The translations under genes and the position numbers were made by a program. Shown in pieces: positions 54,786-63,706 of a stretch of DNA of 64,000 nucleotides (the first letter of the stretch is position 1; each line of letters begins with the position of its first letter). The notes beneath the pieces were generated by a model that was not told the origin of the DNA, ran no database searches, and saw nothing but the letters and a program-made list of their open reading frames with translations. The DNA comes from Eutrophocola sp965661105 (lineage in GTDB: Bacteria; Pseudomonadota; Gammaproteobacteria; Pseudomonadales; Pseudohongiellaceae). The DNA lies in NCBI GenBank assembly GCA_965661105.1, contig CBFICR010000011.1:1-64000 (forward strand). Reading direction: 5' to 3'.

Positions 54786-55205
54786 GTGAAATTTCAACGT
54801 AGTTTGAAGGAAGAGGTTAACGTCAATCTGACGCCATTGATTGACGTGGTTTTCCTGTTGCTGATTTTTTTCATGGTCACTACCACTTTTTCACGCAACA
54901 CCAATCTGTTAATTAATCTTCCTGAAGCCAGTGGTCAGCCCAGTGAACGGGAAGCCATCGAGATAGAAATTCTGGTTTCAGAAAATGGCACTTATTCAGT
55001 AAATGGTCGTCAACTGGTGAATACACAAATTGAAACCTTGATGCGCACGGTCACCGAAGTCAGTGGTGGCGACTCCAGCATTCCGCTGATTATTACTGCT
55101 GATGCCAATACTTCACACCAGTCAGTGGTCACGGCCATGGATGCGGTAGCCCAGCTTGGTTTCAGCAGTCTGAACATCGCCACCCGAGAACCTGGAACAG
55201 AGTAA
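54786..55205 (+). CDS. exbD: ExbD/TolR family biopolymer transport protein
   Basis: This partner of the proton channel has one membrane helix and a small periplasmic domain. The conserved NLTPLIDVVFLLLIFFMVTT contains the essential membrane aspartate (Asp in LIDV). At 139 residues it matches ExbD (141). The start is GTG at 54786, with GGGGA at 54773-54777 eight bases upstream. It begins 18 bases after exbB and its stop shares a base with the msbA start. The periplasmic end GFSSLNIATRE is typical. Confidence 0.93.
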   Translation: MKFQRSLKEEVNVNLTPLIDVVFLLLIFFMVTTTFSRNTNLLINLPEASGQPSEREAIEIEILVSENGTYSVNGRQLVNTQIETLMRTVTEVSGGDSSIPLIITADANTSHQSVVTAMDAVAQLGFSSLNIATREPGTE

Positions 55206-56992
55206 TGTTGGCACCATCCCCATTAAGCCCTGAACCCGTATTAAATTCTGTACCAGGCACAGGCAGTTTAGCCCTGTATAAAAGATTACTGAGCTATGTT
55301 CGTCCTTTACGGGTCTATTTTCTGCTAGGTGTTTTTGGTTTTGTTATTTTTTCCGCAGCCAGCATCTGGTTTTTCGATTTGCTTCAGGAACTGGTTGATA
55401 CCATTAATTCAGGCGCAGCACTGTCAGTGCAGCAGCGACTGCATATTCCCCTGACATTAATTGTTATCGTATGCTTTCGGGGCCTGGGCGGGTTTCTGGG
55501 GCCTTACTACATGGCCTATATTGCCAACCATGTTGTGCACCGGGTACGCACTGAATTAATGGATCGTTTTGTCGGTTTGCCAAGTGCCTATTATGATCGC
55601 AATACAAGCGCCCATCTTTTGTCCACAGTCACCTTCAATGTTACCCAGATCAGTGCTGCGGTCAGTGATGCACTAACCGTGATCCTGCGCGAGGGCATCC
55701 TCGTCATTGCCCTGTTTGCTTTCCTGCTTTACCTGAACTGGAAGTTGACACTGATGTTCGTGATCATTACCCCGGTTATTTCTGTCGTGGTCGTGTATGC
55801 CTCTAAAAAATTCCGCAAGCACAGTCATCGCATTCAGTTATCCATGGGCGACGTTACCCATATCCTGTCAGAAACACTCAAGGGTATGAAAGTGGTCAAG
55901 ACATTCAGTGCTGAGGATCAGGTCAGGGACAAGTTTCGCGAAGCCAGTGAGCGTAACCTGAAACAAAATCTGAAAATGATACTGGTACAATCTATCAGTA
56001 CACCGATAATACAGGTATTGGTCGCTTCAGCATTATCAGTATTACTTTGGCTGGCAATGTCCCCGGCAGTATTGGAAACCATGAGCCCGGGAGAATTTGT
56101 AACCTATATTGTGGTTGCCGGTTCCATGCTGAAACCTATTCGTCAGTTATCCAAAATCAACTCTGTCGTGCAGAAGGGGCTTGCCGCGGCTCAATCAATT
56201 TTTCTTTTGCTGGATGAAGAAACAGAAACCGATCAGGGCAGCAAAGTTGTCGACAGACTCGAAGGTCGAGTTGAATTCCGGGATGTCTGTTTCGCTTATG
56301 CAGGCGCAGAAGCGCAGGTCCTGAATAATATTTCTTTCAGCTGTGAGGCAGGTAAAACCATTGCCATTGTCGGCAAATCCGGCTCCGGCAAGAGTACGCT
56401 GGTAAATCTCGTACCGCGCTTTTATCAACAAAGTAGCGGGGAAATTCTCCTTGATGGTATCAACTCGGCAGATATTACTCTGCATAGTTTACGCCGGCAG
56501 ATTGCCCTGGTGAGTCAACAGGTAGTGCTATTCAATGGAACAGTACGGGAAAATATTGCCTATGGTGAATTGCGCACCGTCAGTGATGAAAAAATTCGTG
56601 AAGCCCTGATTAATGCCAATGCGCTAGGCTTTGTAGAAGAGCTGTCTGAAGGGCTGGACACCCGTATCGGTGATGATGGGTTTCTACTTTCCGGTGGACA
56701 GCGTCAACGCCTGGCAATCGCCAGGGCTTTGCTGAAAAATGCACCGATCCTTATCCTTGACGAGGCTACCTCGGCGCTGGACTCTGAATCCGAAAATGCT
56801 ATCCAGCTGGCCCTGGAAACACTGATGCAGGGGCGTACCACCTTTGTTATTGCACACCGTCTATCAACCATCGAATCGGCGGACAGAATCCTCGTACTTG
56901 AAAGAGGAAGGATAGTTGAAACCGGTACGCATCAGGAATTATTGGCGGCCGGCGGTCACTATAAACAATTACATCAGCTGCAGTTTTCCTGA
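55205..56992 (+). CDS. msbA: Lipid A export ATP-binding/permease protein MsbA
   Basis: MsbA is a half-transporter that flips lipid A-core across the inner membrane. Six helices occupy residues about 35-320. The ATPase follows with Walker A GKSGSGKST at 390-398, signature LSGGQRQRLAIARAL and Walker B ILILDEATSALD. At 595 residues it is close to E. coli (582), with a 20-residue Pro/Ser-rich N-terminal extension. Its start overlaps the exbD stop by one base, and lpxK follows at once, as in the E. coli msbA-lpxK operon. Another ABC exporter role cannot be excluded, but the context is strong. Confidence 0.94.
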   Translation: MLAPSPLSPEPVLNSVPGTGSLALYKRLLSYVRPLRVYFLLGVFGFVIFSAASIWFFDLLQELVDTINSGAALSVQQRLHIPLTLIVIVCFRGLGGFLGPYYMAYIANHVVHRVRTELMDRFVGLPSAYYDRNTSAHLLSTVTFNVTQISAAVSDALTVILREGILVIALFAFLLYLNWKLTLMFVIITPVISVVVVYASKKFRKHSHRIQLSMGDVTHILSETLKGMKVVKTFSAEDQVRDKFREASERNLKQNLKMILVQSISTPIIQVLVASALSVLLWLAMSPAVLETMSPGEFVTYIVVAGSMLKPIRQLSKINSVVQKGLAAAQSIFLLLDEETETDQGSKVVDRLEGRVEFRDVCFAYAGAEAQVLNNISFSCEAGKTIAIVGKSGSGKSTLVNLVPRFYQQSSGEILLDGINSADITLHSLRRQIALVSQQVVLFNGTVRENIAYGELRTVSDEKIREALINANALGFVEELSEGLDTRIGDDGFLLSGGQRQRLAIARALLKNAPILILDEATSALDSESENAIQLALETLMQGRTTFVIAHRLSTIESADRILVLERGRIVETGTHQELLAAGGHYKQLHQLQFS

Positions 56993-57001
56993 TGCGTGTT
57001 C

Positions 57002-58015
57002 ATGAATCGGTTAACAAGCATGAAGCTGCTTAATGATGCCTGGTACAGGAATGCAGGATGGGTGCGCTGTCTGCGTCCCCTGAGTGCAATCTTTGGTCTG
57101 GTTAGCAGCCTGAGGCGGCACTATTACAGGAACACTGACAAAGCCTTTAAGGCAAAACATCCTGTCATTGTCGTTGGCAATATCACCGCAGGCGGCACCG
57201 GCAAAACTCCACTGGTCATATATATTGCCCAACAATTACGACAGCGCGGTTATTCACCGGGTATCGTTAGCCGTGGGTATGGATCACAGGCAGCCTCCTA
57301 CCCATTTGCAGTGACGCCACAAAGCAATTTTCGGGAAGCCGGGGAGGAGCCGCTTATGATAGCGCGCCACACCCATTGCCCTGTGATTATAGATCCCGAT
57401 CGCAGCGCTGCAGTACAGATGCTGGAAACACGTTATGACTGCGATATCATTATCAGTGATGACGGGTTGCAACACTATCGACTGCACCGAAATATAGAAA
57501 TTGCCGTCGTTGATGGACACAGGGGGCTTGGCAATGGTTTGTTACTGCCCGCCGGACCACTGCGAGAAAAACCGGAGCGACTCAACGAGGTGGATTTCAT
57601 CGTTTGTAATGGACCTTCAAAACACCCATTGCCTGGACATAGCTATGAGATGAATCTTGATGCTACCCATCTCGTCCATCTGATAGATAACAAATCCCTG
57701 TCCATTGATGATGAAATCCTGCAGGAGATTAAGGAAAAGAAAGTGCATGCTGTTGCTGGCATCGGTAATCCGGAACGTTTCTTCAACTCTCTTTGTGCCA
57801 GCGGATTTGATATTATTACGCACATTTTCAGGGATCACCATTTTTTTTCCAAACAGGACATCAGCTTTGCCGATGAACTGGATGTGGTAATGACGGAAAA
57901 AGATGCAACCAAGTGCAGGGACATAGCGTCTGACAAACACTGGTTTCTTAAAGTGGCTGCCCGTCTCCCTGATGAGTTCATGGACAAGTTAATAGAAAAA
58001 CTTGCTGCCGATTGA
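57002..58015 (+). CDS. lpxK: Tetraacyldisaccharide 4'-kinase LpxK
   Basis: LpxK phosphorylates the 4' position of the lipid A disaccharide precursor at the inner-membrane face. The P-loop GNITAGGTGKTPLV, the substrate part GIVSRGYGSQ and the DDGLQHYRLHRNIEIAVVD segment with catalytic Asp/His are all clear. The C-terminal FRDHHFFSKQDI and VMTEKDATKC match. Possible starts are GTG 56996, ATG 57002 and ATG 57020, with none strongly marked. I chose 57002, giving 337 residues (E. coli 328). It follows msbA by nine bases. Confidence 0.94.
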   Translation: MNRLTSMKLLNDAWYRNAGWVRCLRPLSAIFGLVSSLRRHYYRNTDKAFKAKHPVIVVGNITAGGTGKTPLVIYIAQQLRQRGYSPGIVSRGYGSQAASYPFAVTPQSNFREAGEEPLMIARHTHCPVIIDPDRSAAVQMLETRYDCDIIISDDGLQHYRLHRNIEIAVVDGHRGLGNGLLLPAGPLREKPERLNEVDFIVCNGPSKHPLPGHSYEMNLDATHLVHLIDNKSLSIDDEILQEIKEKKVHAVAGIGNPERFFNSLCASGFDIITHIFRDHHFFSKQDISFADELDVVMTEKDATKCRDIASDKHWFLKVAARLPDEFMDKLIEKLAAD

Positions 58016-58040
58016 TTTATTGCTAACTGAAAAACTGACT

Positions 58041-58235
58041 ATGGATAAAAAACTTCTAACGATTCTTGCCTGTCCTCTGTGTAAAGGGGAACTGGTCCAT
58101 AACAAAGACACTAACGAGCTAATCTGTTATCCCGACAGCCTTGCCTATCCTGTGCGTGACGAGATTCCGATCATGCTGCAAAATGAAGCCCGGCCACTGA
58201 CACCTGAAGAAAAAGCCAACAGGAAGAAAAAGTGA
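58041..58235 (+). CDS. Trm112 family protein (YcaR type)
   Basis: A 64-residue protein with LLTILACPLCKGELV at the N terminus and LICYPDSLAYPVRDEIPIML further on. This is the Trm112/UPF0434 fold. In E. coli YcaR sits between lpxK and kdsB, exactly as here. In eukaryotes and archaea Trm112 activates methyltransferases, but the bacterial role is not known to me. Only one CPxC pair plus a lone cysteine are present, as is usual in this bacterial group. The start is the ATG at 58041. The stop overlaps the kdsB GTG start by three bases. Confidence 0.9.
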   Translation: MDKKLLTILACPLCKGELVHNKDTNELICYPDSLAYPVRDEIPIMLQNEARPLTPEEKANRKKK

Positions 58236-58978
58236 GCTTTACGGTCGTTATACCAGCGCGCTATCAATCAACACGATTACCTGGAAAACCACTGCTTGAT
58301 ATTGCAGGCAAACCGATGTTGCATCATGTGGTTGAAAGAGCCCGCTCTAGCGCGGCAGAGGCTGTCTATATTGCTACCGATGACGAGCGTATCAGACAAA
58401 GCTGTCAGGCGCTTGGGGACCATGTCATCATGACGTCAGCCGCGCATAACTCCGGGACTGATCGAATAGAAGAAGTTGCCCGTCTGCTAAACCTCGGAGA
58501 TGAAGATATCGTTGTCAATGTACAGGGTGACGAGCCGATGATCCCCCCTCAAGTCATTAACCAGGTAGCCAGTGATCTGGCAGGGCATCCAGATGCACAG
58601 ATCTGCACATTATATGAAGAAATGACAGATTATGATGAAATTATCAATCCCAATAATGTCAAAGTTGTCGCCAATAATGCCGGTTACGCGATGTATTTTT
58701 CCAGAGCTCCCATTCCTTTTCCCAGAAATGACCAGGCTCAGGATAAACCAAATATAAAGTACAAACGGCACATCGGAATTTACGCTTACCGCGTAAAAGT
58801 ACTGCATGATTTTATTGACTGGCCACAAAGTGAACTGGAAAAAACTGAACAGCTGGAACAATTAAGAGCCATGGCGAACGGGGTCAGGATACATATTCAA
58901 AAAGCCTGCGCAGAAATTCCCGCAGGTGTCGATACACCGGAAGATCTTGAAAAAGTCAGACGTTTGATGAGCGCCTGA
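58232..58978 (+). CDS. kdsB: 3-deoxy-manno-octulosonate cytidylyltransferase
   Basis: KdsB makes CMP-Kdo, the donor for the first sugar of the LPS inner core. The nucleotidyltransferase motif VVIPARYQSTRLPGKPLLDI is at the N terminus. NVQGDEPMIPP holds the metal-binding Asp, and KRHIGIYAYRV and GVDTPEDLEKVR are further landmarks. At 248 residues it equals E. coli. The start is GTG at 58232, overlapping the upstream stop, so the Trm112-like gene and kdsB are coupled. It closes an LPS-related run with msbA and lpxK. Confidence 0.97.
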   Translation: MSFTVVIPARYQSTRLPGKPLLDIAGKPMLHHVVERARSSAAEAVYIATDDERIRQSCQALGDHVIMTSAAHNSGTDRIEEVARLLNLGDEDIVVNVQGDEPMIPPQVINQVASDLAGHPDAQICTLYEEMTDYDEIINPNNVKVVANNAGYAMYFSRAPIPFPRNDQAQDKPNIKYKRHIGIYAYRVKVLHDFIDWPQSELEKTEQLEQLRAMANGVRIHIQKACAEIPAGVDTPEDLEKVRRLMSA

Positions 58979-59059
58979 TCTGCGAGATATAAAAAAAATC
59001 GCATAAATCATTAAAATAAATTCCTGAAAACTTATCCCCGGGATAAATCAATTAGAAAC

Positions 59060-59548
59060 ATGAAGTCTGAAAAAATTAAAATTCTTATGGTTTGCCTTGG
59101 CAATATCTGTCGATCTCCCACTGCCGAAGCAGTATTCATGGCAAAAGCCCGGTTTGAAAACCTTGATCGTTATATTGAGGTGGATTCTGCCGGAACTGGC
59201 TCCTGGCACATCGGCCATGCACCAGACAAACGTGCGACACTGGCAGCCAGTCACAGGAATTATGATATGTCTGCTTTACGCGCACGTCAGGTGACAGCCC
59301 AGGACATGGAAAACTTTGATTATATCTTCGCCATGGACAAACAGAACCTGCATGACCTGCTGGCCATGAGCGCGCCAGATCAGCAGCATAAAATTTCACT
59401 ATTCCTGGAGCATGGCAACAGTGACGAATTGGAAGTACCGGATCCTTATTATAGCGGTGACGATGGTTTTGAACTGGTACTTGACCTGATTGAAGACGCT
59501 TCCTCAAATTTGCTAAAAAGCCTTGCCACTGACCACCAATGGTCATGA
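59060..59548 (+). CDS. Low-molecular-weight protein-tyrosine phosphatase
   Basis: A cytoplasmic LMW-PTP of 162 residues. The catalytic P-loop VCLGNICRSPTAE has Cys12 as nucleophile and Arg18. The general acid lies in VPDPYYSGDDGFE near the C terminus. AMDKQN is the usual substrate-side loop. In exopolysaccharide clusters such enzymes (Wzb, PtpA) act on tyrosine kinases. None is seen here, and the kdsB-ptp-murB order is a general housekeeping one, so the target is unknown. Confidence 0.94.
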   Translation: MKSEKIKILMVCLGNICRSPTAEAVFMAKARFENLDRYIEVDSAGTGSWHIGHAPDKRATLAASHRNYDMSALRARQVTAQDMENFDYIFAMDKQNLHDLLAMSAPDQQHKISLFLEHGNSDELEVPDPYYSGDDGFELVLDLIEDASSNLLKSLATDHQWS

Positions 59549-59569
59549 TCTTAAAATCGATTTAAATTT

Positions 59570-60583
59570 ATGGAAATACTCGAAAATTTTAATCTGAAGC
59601 ATTTCAACACGTTTCATGTGTCTGCCCATGCCCGCTATTTTGTCAATGCCACAGGCCTTGATTGTCTGCGTGAGGCGCTGGCATTTGCCCGGCATAAGGA
59701 GATCCCTTTCATGCTGATCGGGCAGGGGAGCAATCTGTTATTCAAGGAAGATTATCCAGGTCTGATTATTGAAATTAATGTCCGGGGCAAGGAACTGGTC
59801 AGTGAAGATGACGACTTCTATTATGTAAAAGCCCGCTGTGGTGAAAACTGGCATAACTTTGTGCAGTGGTCTCTGGAGCATGATTATTACGGCATGGAAA
59901 ACCTGTCGCTGATTCCAGGCACAGTCGGTGCTGCGCCCGTGCAGAATATTGGCGCCTATGGCATTGAGCTGTGTGACGTCATGGTTTCCCTTGAGGCACT
60001 TGAGATCGTCAGTGGTGAACTGAAAACCTTCACTAACCAGGAATGTCATTTCTCCTATCGCAATTCGGTTTTCAAACAGGAGTTAAAGGATCAGTTCATT
60101 ATTTATAGTGTGACTTTCGGTCTGAGAAAAGTTCCACACCTCAACACTGTTTACGCTGCGCTGGCCAAAGCACTGGAATCATATACTGCTGATGAAATTA
60201 CGCCGCAACTGGTCAGTGAAACGGTGTGTGAAATTCGTCGTAGTAAATTGCCTAATCCTAAACGTCTTGGTAATGCAGGCAGTTTTTTCTGGAACCCGGA
60301 AATTCCCCTGGCAGATTTTTCTGCTTTGCAGAAAACCTATCCGGATATTGTCGGCTATGCCAATGCAGAGACTGTCAAACTGGCAGCGGCCTGGTTGATA
60401 GATCAGGCCGGCTGGAAAGGCTATCGCGAAGGCGATGTAGGTGTTCATCAGGATCATGCCCTGGTCCTGGTTAACTATGGCCAGGCCACGGGGGCAGAGC
60501 TGGTTGAACTCTCCGAGCGTATTCAGCATTCAGTAAAAGAAAAGTTTGGCATTGAGCTGACTCCCGAAGTCCGAATAATCTGA
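59570..60583 (+). CDS. murB: UDP-N-acetylenolpyruvoylglucosamine reductase
   Basis: MurB reduces UDP-GlcNAc-enolpyruvate to UDP-MurNAc for peptidoglycan. This FAD enzyme has GQGSNLLF and LSLIPGTVGAAPVQNIGAYG (flavin binding), followed by FSYRNSVFK. The proton-donor serine is Ser238 in GNAGSFFWNP, and the C-terminal Glu333 is in TPEVRII. At 337 residues with the longer third domain it is a type I MurB like E. coli (342). It starts 21 bases after the phosphatase stop. Confidence 0.97.
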   Translation: MEILENFNLKHFNTFHVSAHARYFVNATGLDCLREALAFARHKEIPFMLIGQGSNLLFKEDYPGLIIEINVRGKELVSEDDDFYYVKARCGENWHNFVQWSLEHDYYGMENLSLIPGTVGAAPVQNIGAYGIELCDVMVSLEALEIVSGELKTFTNQECHFSYRNSVFKQELKDQFIIYSVTFGLRKVPHLNTVYAALAKALESYTADEITPQLVSETVCEIRRSKLPNPKRLGNAGSFFWNPEIPLADFSALQKTYPDIVGYANAETVKLAAAWLIDQAGWKGYREGDVGVHQDHALVLVNYGQATGAELVELSERIQHSVKEKFGIELTPEVRII

Positions 60584-60619
60584 CATATTGATATTGCATG
60601 CCTGGTGTATGATTCACCC

Positions 60620-62467
60620 ATGACAGATACTTCTTCCACAGAGCCTTTGTTTGATTCAGGCAACTTTCTGAAACACACCAGTTCACGCCCTGGTGTATAT
60701 CGTATGCTCGATACCCAGGGAGAGGTGCTCTATGTTGGCAAGGCAAAAAACCTTAAAAAGCGCTTAAGCAGTTATTTTCGTGGCAGTGGACTTGATAATA
60801 AGACCATTGCCCTGGTAAGCAAAATTGCCGACATTGAAATCACCATCACCGGCAGTGAAATCGAAGCGCTGTTACTTGAACAAAATCTTATCAAGGAGAA
60901 AAGACCGCCCTACAATATTCTGTTGAGGGATGATAAATCCTATCCCTATATTTTCCTGTCATCGGAAGATACCTACCCAAGACTGGGCTTCCACCGTGGC
61001 AGCAAGAAAAAGAAGGGGCGCTATTTTGGACCTTTTCCAAGTGCCGGCGCAGTAAGGGAAAGCCTGGCACTGTTACAAAAAATATTTCATGTGCGCCAGT
61101 GCGAAGACAGTTATTTCAGGAACCGTACGCGTCCGTGCCTGCAATACCAGATCAAGCGCTGCTCGGGTCCTTGCGTTAACCTGACCTCGCCTGAATCCTA
61201 TGCCGATGATGTACGCCATTCGGTGATGTTTCTGGAAGGCAGAAACGACCAGATCAGGGACGAACTGACCGCCAGGATGGAGTCCCTGTCCAGTGAGTTA
61301 AAATTTGAAGAAGCCTCTGTTTTAAGAGACCAGATAAAAGACTTGCGGATAATCCAGGAAAGTCAGTTTGTGTCCGGTGAAAAAGGCGATGTGGATGTGA
61401 TTGCCATGGCCCAGGAATCGGGGGCGGTCTGTATCCATGTCATTTTTGTCAGGGCAGGCAGGGTGCTGGGCAACAAGAATTTTTATCCGCGCTTTGTACT
61501 GGAAAAGGAGCCCGGTGAAATCATGCAGGCCTTCATTGCCCAGTATTATCTCAGGGAACAAAATGGACAAAGCATTCCCAGGGAGATCCTGTGTAACCAG
61601 CCACCCCGGGAAGCTACCCAGCTGGCTGAAGCGCTGACTTACCTTGCGCAAAGGTCTGTCAGTATTAAACACAGGGTCAGGGGTCATCGATCGCAATGGC
61701 TTAATCTGGCCAGTATTAATGCCGGTCATGGTTTGTTGAGCAAATTGAACAGCAAACGCAGCATGCAGGAACGCATGACAGCATTACAAAGCGCACTCTC
61801 ACTGGATGCGCCGCCCCTGCGCCTGGAATGTTTTGATATCAGCCACAGTTCAGGCGAGGCAACAGTCGCATCCTGCGTCGTATTTGATCAAAACGGACCT
61901 TTAAAGTCGGACTATCGCCGCTTTAATATCGAAAATATCACCCCTGGCGATGATTATGCAGCTATGGAGCAGGCTCTCAGGCGTCGTTACATCAGGCTCA
62001 AAAAAGGCGAGGCACGGCTTCCGGATATTTTGGTCATTGATGGGGGGCTGGGACAGCTGGGCCAGGCGGAGAAAGTGCTGGAGTCACTGGAGGTCGAAGG
62101 TGTGCAGCTTTTGGCTATTGCCAAAGGCATCAGTCGTAAAGCGGGCCAGGAAACGCTTATTCTTGGCGGTAGCCACAAGGAAACGGTTTTGCCACCAGAG
62201 TCACCAGCCTTGCATTTGTTGCAGCATATTCGTGATGAATCCCACCGTTTTGCCATCACCGCTCATCGCCAGCGCCGCGGCAAAAAACGCACCTCTTCAT
62301 TTCTTGATGAAATTCCCGGCATCGGCCCGTCCAAGCGCCGGGATTTGATTCAGTATTTTGGTGGGCAGCAGGAGATCAAGCGAGCCAGCGTGCAACAGTT
62401 ACAAAAAGTGAACGGCATCAGTAAATCCCTGGCCAGGGATATCTATGACTATATTCATGCTTCCTGA
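60620..62467 (+). CDS. uvrC: Excinuclease ABC subunit C
   Basis: UvrC makes both incisions in nucleotide-excision repair. The GIY-YIG endonuclease domain starts at SSRPGVYRMLDTQGEVLYVGKA. The UvrB-binding domain is FEEASVLRDQIKDL, and an RNase H-like C-terminal nuclease follows (LECFDISHSSGE, ILVIDGGLGQL). Two helix-hairpin-helix motifs end the protein (EIPGIGPSKRRDL, VNGISKSLARDIY). The ATG at 60620 is preferred over GTG 60605, giving 615 residues (E. coli 610). It forms a pair with pgsA, as in E. coli. Confidence 0.96.
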   Translation: MTDTSSTEPLFDSGNFLKHTSSRPGVYRMLDTQGEVLYVGKAKNLKKRLSSYFRGSGLDNKTIALVSKIADIEITITGSEIEALLLEQNLIKEKRPPYNILLRDDKSYPYIFLSSEDTYPRLGFHRGSKKKKGRYFGPFPSAGAVRESLALLQKIFHVRQCEDSYFRNRTRPCLQYQIKRCSGPCVNLTSPESYADDVRHSVMFLEGRNDQIRDELTARMESLSSELKFEEASVLRDQIKDLRIIQESQFVSGEKGDVDVIAMAQESGAVCIHVIFVRAGRVLGNKNFYPRFVLEKEPGEIMQAFIAQYYLREQNGQSIPREILCNQPPREATQLAEALTYLAQRSVSIKHRVRGHRSQWLNLASINAGHGLLSKLNSKRSMQERMTALQSALSLDAPPLRLECFDISHSSGEATVASCVVFDQNGPLKSDYRRFNIENITPGDDYAAMEQALRRRYIRLKKGEARLPDILVIDGGLGQLGQAEKVLESLEVEGVQLLAIAKGISRKAGQETLILGGSHKETVLPPESPALHLLQHIRDESHRFAITAHRQRRGKKRTSSFLDEIPGIGPSKRRDLIQYFGGQQEIKRASVQQLQKVNGISKSLARDIYDYIHAS

Positions 62468-62598
62468 GTCACTATATAACCTGTTTTAGATAAGCGGAAA
62501 GATAACCGGGATAACCACAGGGGCAGGGTGCTGGCCTCTTTACCCGGTATGTACCATTTATATGCCCGAACTTCTCATTCTCCGGTACAATGCCTGTC

Positions 62599-63156
62599 AT
62601 GAATCTGGCCAACTTTATGACATTACTGCGCATACTTGCCATTCCGGTATTTATCGCTGTCTATTACGCTAATTTCCAGGGCCACTACCTGGCCTCTTCG
62701 CTGATATTTATTCTTGCCTGTGTCACGGACTGGCTCGATGGATATCTGGCTCGAAAGCTGGATCAATGCACGCCTTTCGGTGCTTTTCTTGACCCGGTTG
62801 CCGACAAAATATTGGTTACTGTCGCACTGGTGATGCTGGCCGCCAATTATGCCAGCCCCTGGTTTGTCATTCCGGCGGCCATCATGGTTGCCAGAGAAAT
62901 CCTTATCTCTGCATTAAGGGAGTGGATGGCCGAGAATAATCAGCGCAATGTCGTCGCTGTTGGCTATCTGGGCAAGGTCAAAACTACTGTGCAGATGATC
63001 GCAATAATAGTCCTACTGGCCAGTGATCCGAATGGTTCTTTCTGGTTCTGGGGGCTGGGATATGTGCTTATTTATGCGGCTGCCATATTGACTCTCTGGT
63101 CGATGATTCTCTACCTGAGAAGTGCCTGGCCAATACTTGCATCAGAACTCAAGTAA
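62599..63156 (+). CDS. pgsA: CDP-diacylglycerol-glycerol-3-phosphate 3-phosphatidyltransferase
   Basis: PgsA makes phosphatidylglycerophosphate, the first committed step to phosphatidylglycerol and cardiolipin, in the inner membrane. The CDP-alcohol transferase motif is Asp47-Gly48, Ala51-Arg52, Gly61, Asp65 and Asp69. The N terminus NLANFMTLLRILAIPVF is typical. From the ATG at 62599 it has 186 residues (E. coli 182). An earlier ATG at 62590 adds three residues and cannot be ruled out. It follows uvrC and precedes the same tRNA trio as in E. coli. Confidence 0.95.
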   Translation: MNLANFMTLLRILAIPVFIAVYYANFQGHYLASSLIFILACVTDWLDGYLARKLDQCTPFGAFLDPVADKILVTVALVMLAANYASPWFVIPAAIMVAREILISALREWMAENNQRNVVAVGYLGKVKTTVQMIAIIVLLASDPNGSFWFWGLGYVLIYAAAILTLWSMILYLRSAWPILASELK

Positions 63157-63170
63157 GCCCCTGATTCCTC

Positions 63171-63198
63171 TTGACTTACGTGGCTGGCAGATTAGAAT
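63171..63198 (+). promoter_or_regulatory. Sigma70 promoter of the tRNA cluster
   Basis: TTGACT (63171-63176) and TAGAAT (63193-63198) are 16 bases apart, just after the pgsA stop. The bases after the -10 (AGCCACC) are GC-rich, a discriminator type seen at stringently controlled stable-RNA promoters. tRNA-Gly begins about 190 bases further on, so a long leader would be removed by processing. Confidence 0.6.
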
Positions 63199-63251
63199 AG
63201 CCACCTCTTTGAAAGCCACGGTTGAATATTGAATCGGGTAACGACTGCAGG

Positions 63252-63286
63252 ACCTTTTTTTCAGCAGGATTTATTGGAAAAAAGGT
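63252..63286 (+). other. Hairpin in the tRNA precursor leader
   Basis: ACCTTTTTTTC (63252-63262) can pair with GAAAAAAGGT (63277-63286), apart from one extra T, with a 14-base loop. It is AT-rich, so stability is modest. It lies between the promoter and tRNA-Gly. Confidence 0.35.
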
Positions 63287-63396
63287 GTTGTGTAAGGCCA
63301 AAGAGCCTGAGCAAAGAGACAATTTGGCAATAACGTTATTCACAGCAATGTGACTCATCCACTGGATGTTTCATGAAAGGGTAGTGAATACATAAA

Positions 63397-63472
<76 letters not shown>

Positions 63473-63499
63473 AATTGCCGGATGTTTAAGTCCTTTAAA

Positions 63500-63573
63500 G
63501 GCTGGATGGCAGAGTGGTTATGCAGCGGACTGCAACTCCGTGTACGCCGGTTCGATTCCGACTCCAGCCTCCA
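63500..63573 (+). tRNA. cysT: tRNA-Cys (anticodon GCA)
   Basis: A cloverleaf of 74 bases. The acceptor stem is GGCTGGA with TCCAGCC, the discriminator is T and CCA is encoded. The anticodon loop CTGCAAC has GCA at 63532-63534. It is 27 bases after tRNA-Gly, so the two are surely on one precursor. Confidence 0.98.
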
Positions 63574-63666
63574 ATTCCCAGGGGCTTCAACTTCCAGATT
63601 GTTCTCTCAATTAAAATCGCTCAAGCGCCAAGCGTCTTACTGATGTAAATTGGAATTAGTCGTTTA

Positions 63667-63684
63667 AGCTGAAGCAGTTCAGCT
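63667..63684 (+). other. Perfect hairpin between tRNA-Cys and tRNA-Leu
   Basis: AGCTGAA (63667-63673) pairs with TTCAGCT (63678-63684) across a four-base loop, followed by CTTTC. It could be a processing signal or a weak terminator inside the tRNA operon. Confidence 0.4.
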
Positions 63685-63706
63685 CTTTCATGCCACTCAC
63701 GTATAT

